A stretch of 64,000 nucleotides of DNA from Muraenolepis orangiensis (lineage: Eukaryota; Chordata; Actinopteri; Gadiformes; Muraenolepididae): positions 22,297,812-22,361,811 of the forward strand of contig CM051007.1 of the NCBI GenBank assembly GCA_027704905.1, in the 5' to 3' direction. The position numbers were made by a program, and so were the translations under genes. The notes beneath the pieces are model-generated. The model was not told the DNA's origin. It made no database searches and was given only the letters and a program-made list of their open reading frames with translations. Position 1 is the stretch's first letter. Every line of letters starts with the position of its first letter. Shown one piece after another: positions 58,806 to 64,000 of the stretch.

Positions 58806-59234
58806 TGGCTTACTGGGCACAATTGACGGTGGAGCGGGTATAAAGCAAGATATAAAGTCTGATTTTTAGGACATATGTTGTAACATCTTATGTTACAACT
58901 CTGCTACAACTCTCCCCCAAACCAATCCAAAAAGGATCTTCCGCCGCATTTCACATCCACGTTACGCTGACGAGAGAGATGAGAGATGTGCGCGGTCACG
59001 CTATTCATAATGAATGAAAGGTTCATAATCTGTACTGTACTGAGTGAGCGTTGAGACCTCTATCGACCGTGGCGCTTATTGCCACCATGCAAAACCTTTT
59101 TTTAGAAGTGTTAGACAAAAATGCATCGTTGTCATAATGCTGTGACCCAGCAAAACCAGATATTGACGAAACCCAATAGAGGGCTTTGGGGAATGCTTGT
59201 TTTGCTTGTGTCCCAGCTCCTCCTAACTCATATC

Positions 59235-59237
<3 letters not shown>

Positions 59238-59309
<72 letters not shown>

Positions 59310-59310
59310 G
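59238..59310. repeat. (GT)n microsatellite
   Basis: About 35 GT units. Confidence 0.95.
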
Positions 59311-60868
59311 ACAACAAAAGAAAAAAGAAAAAAAACATACTTCCAGATTCATACCCAACAACGAGAACACGGTCCCATTCTGAGGAGGGCGCCCCCTTTT
59401 GGGGGTGAAGCCACTGAGTCATTGACCCGTTGTGATGGCTCACACTCAATAGCGCAATAGTCAGATCAGCATCGGCCGGCCTGGATGAGGGACTGCGGGT
59501 TAATTATACACGGGTGGCAGTCAATTAATGTTTAGATGACGGCAGGGGCGATGTGGGTTAAGGGGGAACGGAGGGTGTGGGGGGTGCTTGGATTGTGCTG
59601 TATCGTTGTTAAATAGGCTACAGGTTGACACGCAATGTGTCACAATCACGCTTATGTTTTAAAACTCATTGCTGCAATAAACATTCGGAAATGTCATAAT
59701 AGTCTTCTGAAATCTGTACTGGTTTAAAATTATACCGCCGACAGAACGTACGATTGCCAACTGCTAGCAACGCAGTTATCCTGCACCTAAATATCATCTG
59801 TCGAAAGTTATTTTTAGTGGACTTCCACTGCAGAAACACAAAGGAAGCCGTCAGCATGTACAGCGCTTTGCTCAACTCTGCTTTTGTGGCCACTAAAGCG
59901 CCGTGTTTTAAGGGGGAAAGGTGTGATGTTATGGATGCTGGCAACCAGGAAACCAAAGAGTTACATGTGGCCCGTTTAGCGGCCCCCACTAGACCCTGGA
60001 GCCCCTCTGTCTCCCTCCTGCGTCGGAGGAGGTAGCCGGACGTGTCGCTGCAGGATTGCGTTCAATTACTTGCATCCTATGCTTCGGGCTGGACGATAAT
60101 TCAATAGTATTGTTAATTGCATCGTGATGATAGGATGATATCGTTACAGACAATGATGTCGTCTACCTTGATGGTAACAAGTCATTTGTCAACAATGTCA
60201 TTTTTATTTTCTAAGGCGTGATTTTACCCAATCATGATAGCTATCGATATCTTTCGACCATATCGTCAGCCGCCCTAACTATGCCATTTTATTTTTTGCC
60301 ATTCATTGTCTGTTTGCGCCGCTGCCCTCTGCGTCACCGTCGCTGCAGGTGAAGGTGGCCTCTAATAGCCTTTTCCTTCTACGTCTCCCACACAGTCCCA
60401 AGGGGCCTGTCAAGGCTCTCAGCGTTTATCACTGACAGTTCCCCCCCACCCCTAGCCCCGCACCGGAGATAACCGGCAGAGAGGAAGTGCAAGCCTTCGG
60501 TGGGATGATTCAGTATTAGTGTCTCTTTACTCCTGTTTAAAGACATCCCCGTCAAAGTCACAGCCATGAACTGTGGCAGCATATCAAACAAAATACAAAT
60601 CGCCAAATTGCCCAATGAATTCTTCGGGAGATTAGACTTAACGGCAAATAAACAGGCACTACTTGGAGTGACTGCTTTGATCAATACATTTTGATCACCA
60701 GATGGTTGAGGGATCTTAATGGTGCCTCAGCTCTTATGCCTAGCTGAGTTATAAGGTCTGCTCGATTCCAAAATTGCCAGATGATGGGAAACTAAATAGA
60801 GAACTATTGGCTAAAATCTATATTGTTAACCTGTTACATAAAAAGTAACCGTTAAAACAAAAACCTTT

Positions 60869-60875
<7 letters not shown>

Positions 60876-60926
<51 letters not shown>
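60876..60926. repeat. (TA)n microsatellite
   Basis: About 25 TA units. Confidence 0.95.
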
Positions 60927-60927
<1 letters not shown>

Positions 60928-62273
60928 CATTTGATCTCTGTCATCAAGCAGGCTTTGCACACTGTCATATAGAAACTAATAATAAGCACTTTTATCTAAA
61001 CATGGCACTAAAGCCATGACTAAATGTAGATAGTGGTGGAAGACTTAGCCCCTCCCTTAAAACAGAAGTGGACCAATCAAACATGACCAACTGTTACTGC
61101 TACTGCACTAGCCTCAGAAAAACAGGTTTGTTGCGGTTCATTTGTAACCATTTTAAAAAGGCGATAGATACAAATAAAACACCCAAGCAAAGGGGTGGAT
61201 AAGGCTTTTGTGGTCGCCACTCACAGACTTGCCGATCCTACCTGAGTATGCTAACATCTCATCGCCGCGAGGAAGTGTTTCTTTCTTCATTTTGGTTTAA
61301 CGAGGTCAAGTCGGATCGTCTGAAAGCTGCTCTTCAAGAGACTTCCCTTTTCATTGGTTCCGTTTAACAGCTAATTGACTTTTGAGCCATTCGGCTCCTT
61401 TCCACACATTGGTAAGCTATTTAATAAAGTAGAATTATAATACGCTTGGTTTATAAGGGGCTTTTCTAAGCTTAAAAAAAGTGATTTTCAGATATATTAA
61501 AAAATATACAATACTAGGAAATAAATGGCATAGGCCTACATGAAACAACAGAGAACAATAACGTTTGAGGGCACCATAGAGAGGAACGCATCGTTATACC
61601 TACCATAAATCTACAAATTACAGCTACAAATCACAGTGAGGGCAATATCACTATAACAAACTAATTAAATAATAAGAGGGGGGGAAAATACAAAACAATA
61701 ACAATAAACAGAAAGAACTTCTGAATAAATAAAAAAGATTAACAGTGGTGGGTTGTTTTGATAAAATGAGGCTAAAATACATCAAATACATCCGTAATGA
61801 TAATATAGTAACAACACACTGCCAGTTGCAGTTGCAGTACTGAGTACTGAGTTCCTCTCAGCAACAACAGCTGTTTTTTTTAACAGTAGGAACTGACTAC
61901 AGGTGTACCATGTGACATTCATTTTGACCGCCGGCCTGCCTACACACCCATACTTAACTAAACGGCATTGTGAATTGCGACTAGCCGCTATCGATACACA
62001 TTTAGCAGCTAATAAATTGGAAGTCGTAAAACGTAACTATTCAATGATATAACCCATAACCATATATATTTAAAAAAAAACGCCTTTCCTATAGTTTGAC
62101 CAAGACCAATCTCATTCTTGAAAGTGCTCCCTGGCACCCATTCTATGAGAGCCTGCGGTAACTGTCTCCTTTTTGACCTTGAGAAAAATAGCCCAGAGGG
62201 AGGATGGGAGATTGATCCTACACAGTGTTGAAAGCAACGAGGAAGATCTGAAGCCAAAGAAGAGTGCACACGG

Positions 62274-62274
<1 letters not shown>

Positions 62275-62318
<44 letters not shown>
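62275..62318. repeat. (CA)n microsatellite
   Basis: About 21 CA units. Confidence 0.95.
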
Positions 62319-62320
<2 letters not shown>

Positions 62321-63746
62321 ACGTGCGTGAGCTCCTCTCAGACAAATGCAGCTAAATAAGAGTTCGGGACTGGGGCGGCAGAGCGAGAGGCGTGACGAAT
62401 CAGCAGTCGTGACACGTAGAGAGAGAGAGAGAGCTCGGGCCAGACTGAAAACAGCCTCCATCTCAACCACCGGTGCTTCTATACCCAAGACAGCTCAGAC
62501 CCAAACACAAGCGGCTATAAGCTACTTAACTAACAAAGCTGTCACCATTCCTCGATTCCCGGTGTGACACAACTCGCAAGGCAAGCCTCGTTTCTGTCTG
62601 AAAGCATCCTCATCCACACAGGAGTACACGTGATTATATATACATCCACGTCACGTTGAATAGCAGGTATGCGGTCATGAATAAAACAACAACAATCTCG
62701 CCCCGGTTTTAATGTGTTTCTGGAGACGAATGTTCTAGATGCAGCAGAACCAGCGTATTGGAGGCATGTTACAGAAACTACTTGGCTGATATTACAGACG
62801 GGAAGAGCGACGATATATATCATCCGTCAGTGTTCACCCCCTGGCATTGACAAATGTGATGCATTTCATTCACTTTTCTAGAACTAGAATTCACACTGGT
62901 TCTTTTAAATCTCATATCAGCAATTGTTGCACCCCCGACTCTGTTTTAAGTCATTTCATTGAGTCTCATGGTTATCATTTTGACTATGTTGGCTCTATAG
63001 CTATAGGGTGACCAGATCGTGGGACAAAGAGTATGTTTGTGTTGAGAGACACTGTGGGACACATTACATTTTATATAAATTAAGGGGCGTTCTATTTGTT
63101 GAATGGGTGGGTGGGGGGGGGGGGTGGTTGCGTCCATCAATCGCAACCCCTTACAGACAATCAAAATGCCCACACGGCACCTGGTCACATAATGGAACCA
63201 TGAGAACTAAAACACAACACTTAAATCAAAACAAGCTAATTTAGCAACCCTTGCTCAGCAATTCATGGACCTTTCTGTGATGGGTGGCAGAGTATAGTCT
63301 ATATTAAAGAGTAAACACAATGGGAAAGTTTAGCTGTCCAAAATATTAATATATATACGACATTACAACAATGTGTTGAGACAGAGCGGGCCTGTCTTGA
63401 GTGCTCAGGCGCCGCTGCTGCTGCTGCTGTTGTTGCTCACCAGTCGACACACCACACAACAGCAGACATCAGACTGTGAGCTGTCTCACGTCTGTGGAGG
63501 GGTAATGCGACTGTCAGCCTCTCCTGTCTTGTGGGGATGTTTGAGCTATCGTCGGCCGTGTAACCACTGAGGGTCCACTAACTCACGTTTTCCACCGCCA
63601 CTCGCCACCGGGGGACACATCAAGGGGGAGATTCTCTATTCGCCGCATCGCCGACGCGCAGCTCGCGGCGTGAGTGACAGCAGTGCAGCTCTGCCAGGGC
63701 ACCCACTGACTGCTCAAATGGAAAATAACTAGTATGAAAATCTCTG

Positions 63747-63862
<116 letters not shown>

Positions 63863-64000
63863 TGTCTGACTAAACAGCAACAGGGAATAGTTTTGTTTGT
63901 TTATTTTTTTATTTTTTAGCTTTGCCTGACACACATGTAGGCTACATGTGCTCTGACATTGGTGCAAGAGCCTGAAGACGGAGGAGAGCTCTGCTTGGGC

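Overview
The window is vertebrate nuclear DNA, almost certainly from a ray-finned (teleost) fish. It has compact split genes with GT-AG introns, very dense dinucleotide microsatellites, tRNA-derived SINEs, hAT-type DNA transposon debris and a LINE reverse-transcriptase remnant. Microsatellite density this high recalls gadiform (cod-like) genomes, but that is only an impression. Nothing bacterial, phage-like or CRISPR-like is present.

Layout. 0.14-1.57 kb: decayed LINE (minus). 1.9-2.6 kb: two exons of an MS4A-family membrane protein (minus), cut by the window edge. 4.8-15.5 kb: a 14-exon class 4 semaphorin (minus), read from signal peptide to stop. One of its introns carries an 18-copy minisatellite built from its own exon end and splice donor, and another holds a hAT transposon. 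19.7-24.25 kb: a TATA-driven, 5'TOP-like, apparently noncoding snoRNA host gene (plus) with one C/D and at least six H/ACA candidates, partly in tandemly duplicated modules. 26.2-29.5 kb: a small S100-like gene (plus) ending in a CaaX-type tetrapeptide. 33.3-35.8 kb: THAP7-like transcription factor (plus). 38.0-39.2 kb: RERGL-like Ras-family gene (plus). 46.5-49.6 kb: TMEM200B-like two-pass membrane protein (plus) with a probable upstream noncoding exon. 49.7-64 kb: no gene found, only repeats.

The genes do not form a pathway; this is ordinary vertebrate gene neighbourhood structure with independent promoters. The points most worth checking are the snoRNA host locus with its duplicated modules, the splice-donor minisatellite in the semaphorin, a two-base phase conflict at one semaphorin exon junction, the putatively prenylated S100-like protein, and several perfect or near-perfect long inverted repeats (38 bp, 144 bp and about 80 bp arms).

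All exon boundaries were read by eye from splice consensus, codon phase and family knowledge. No alignment or database search was run.
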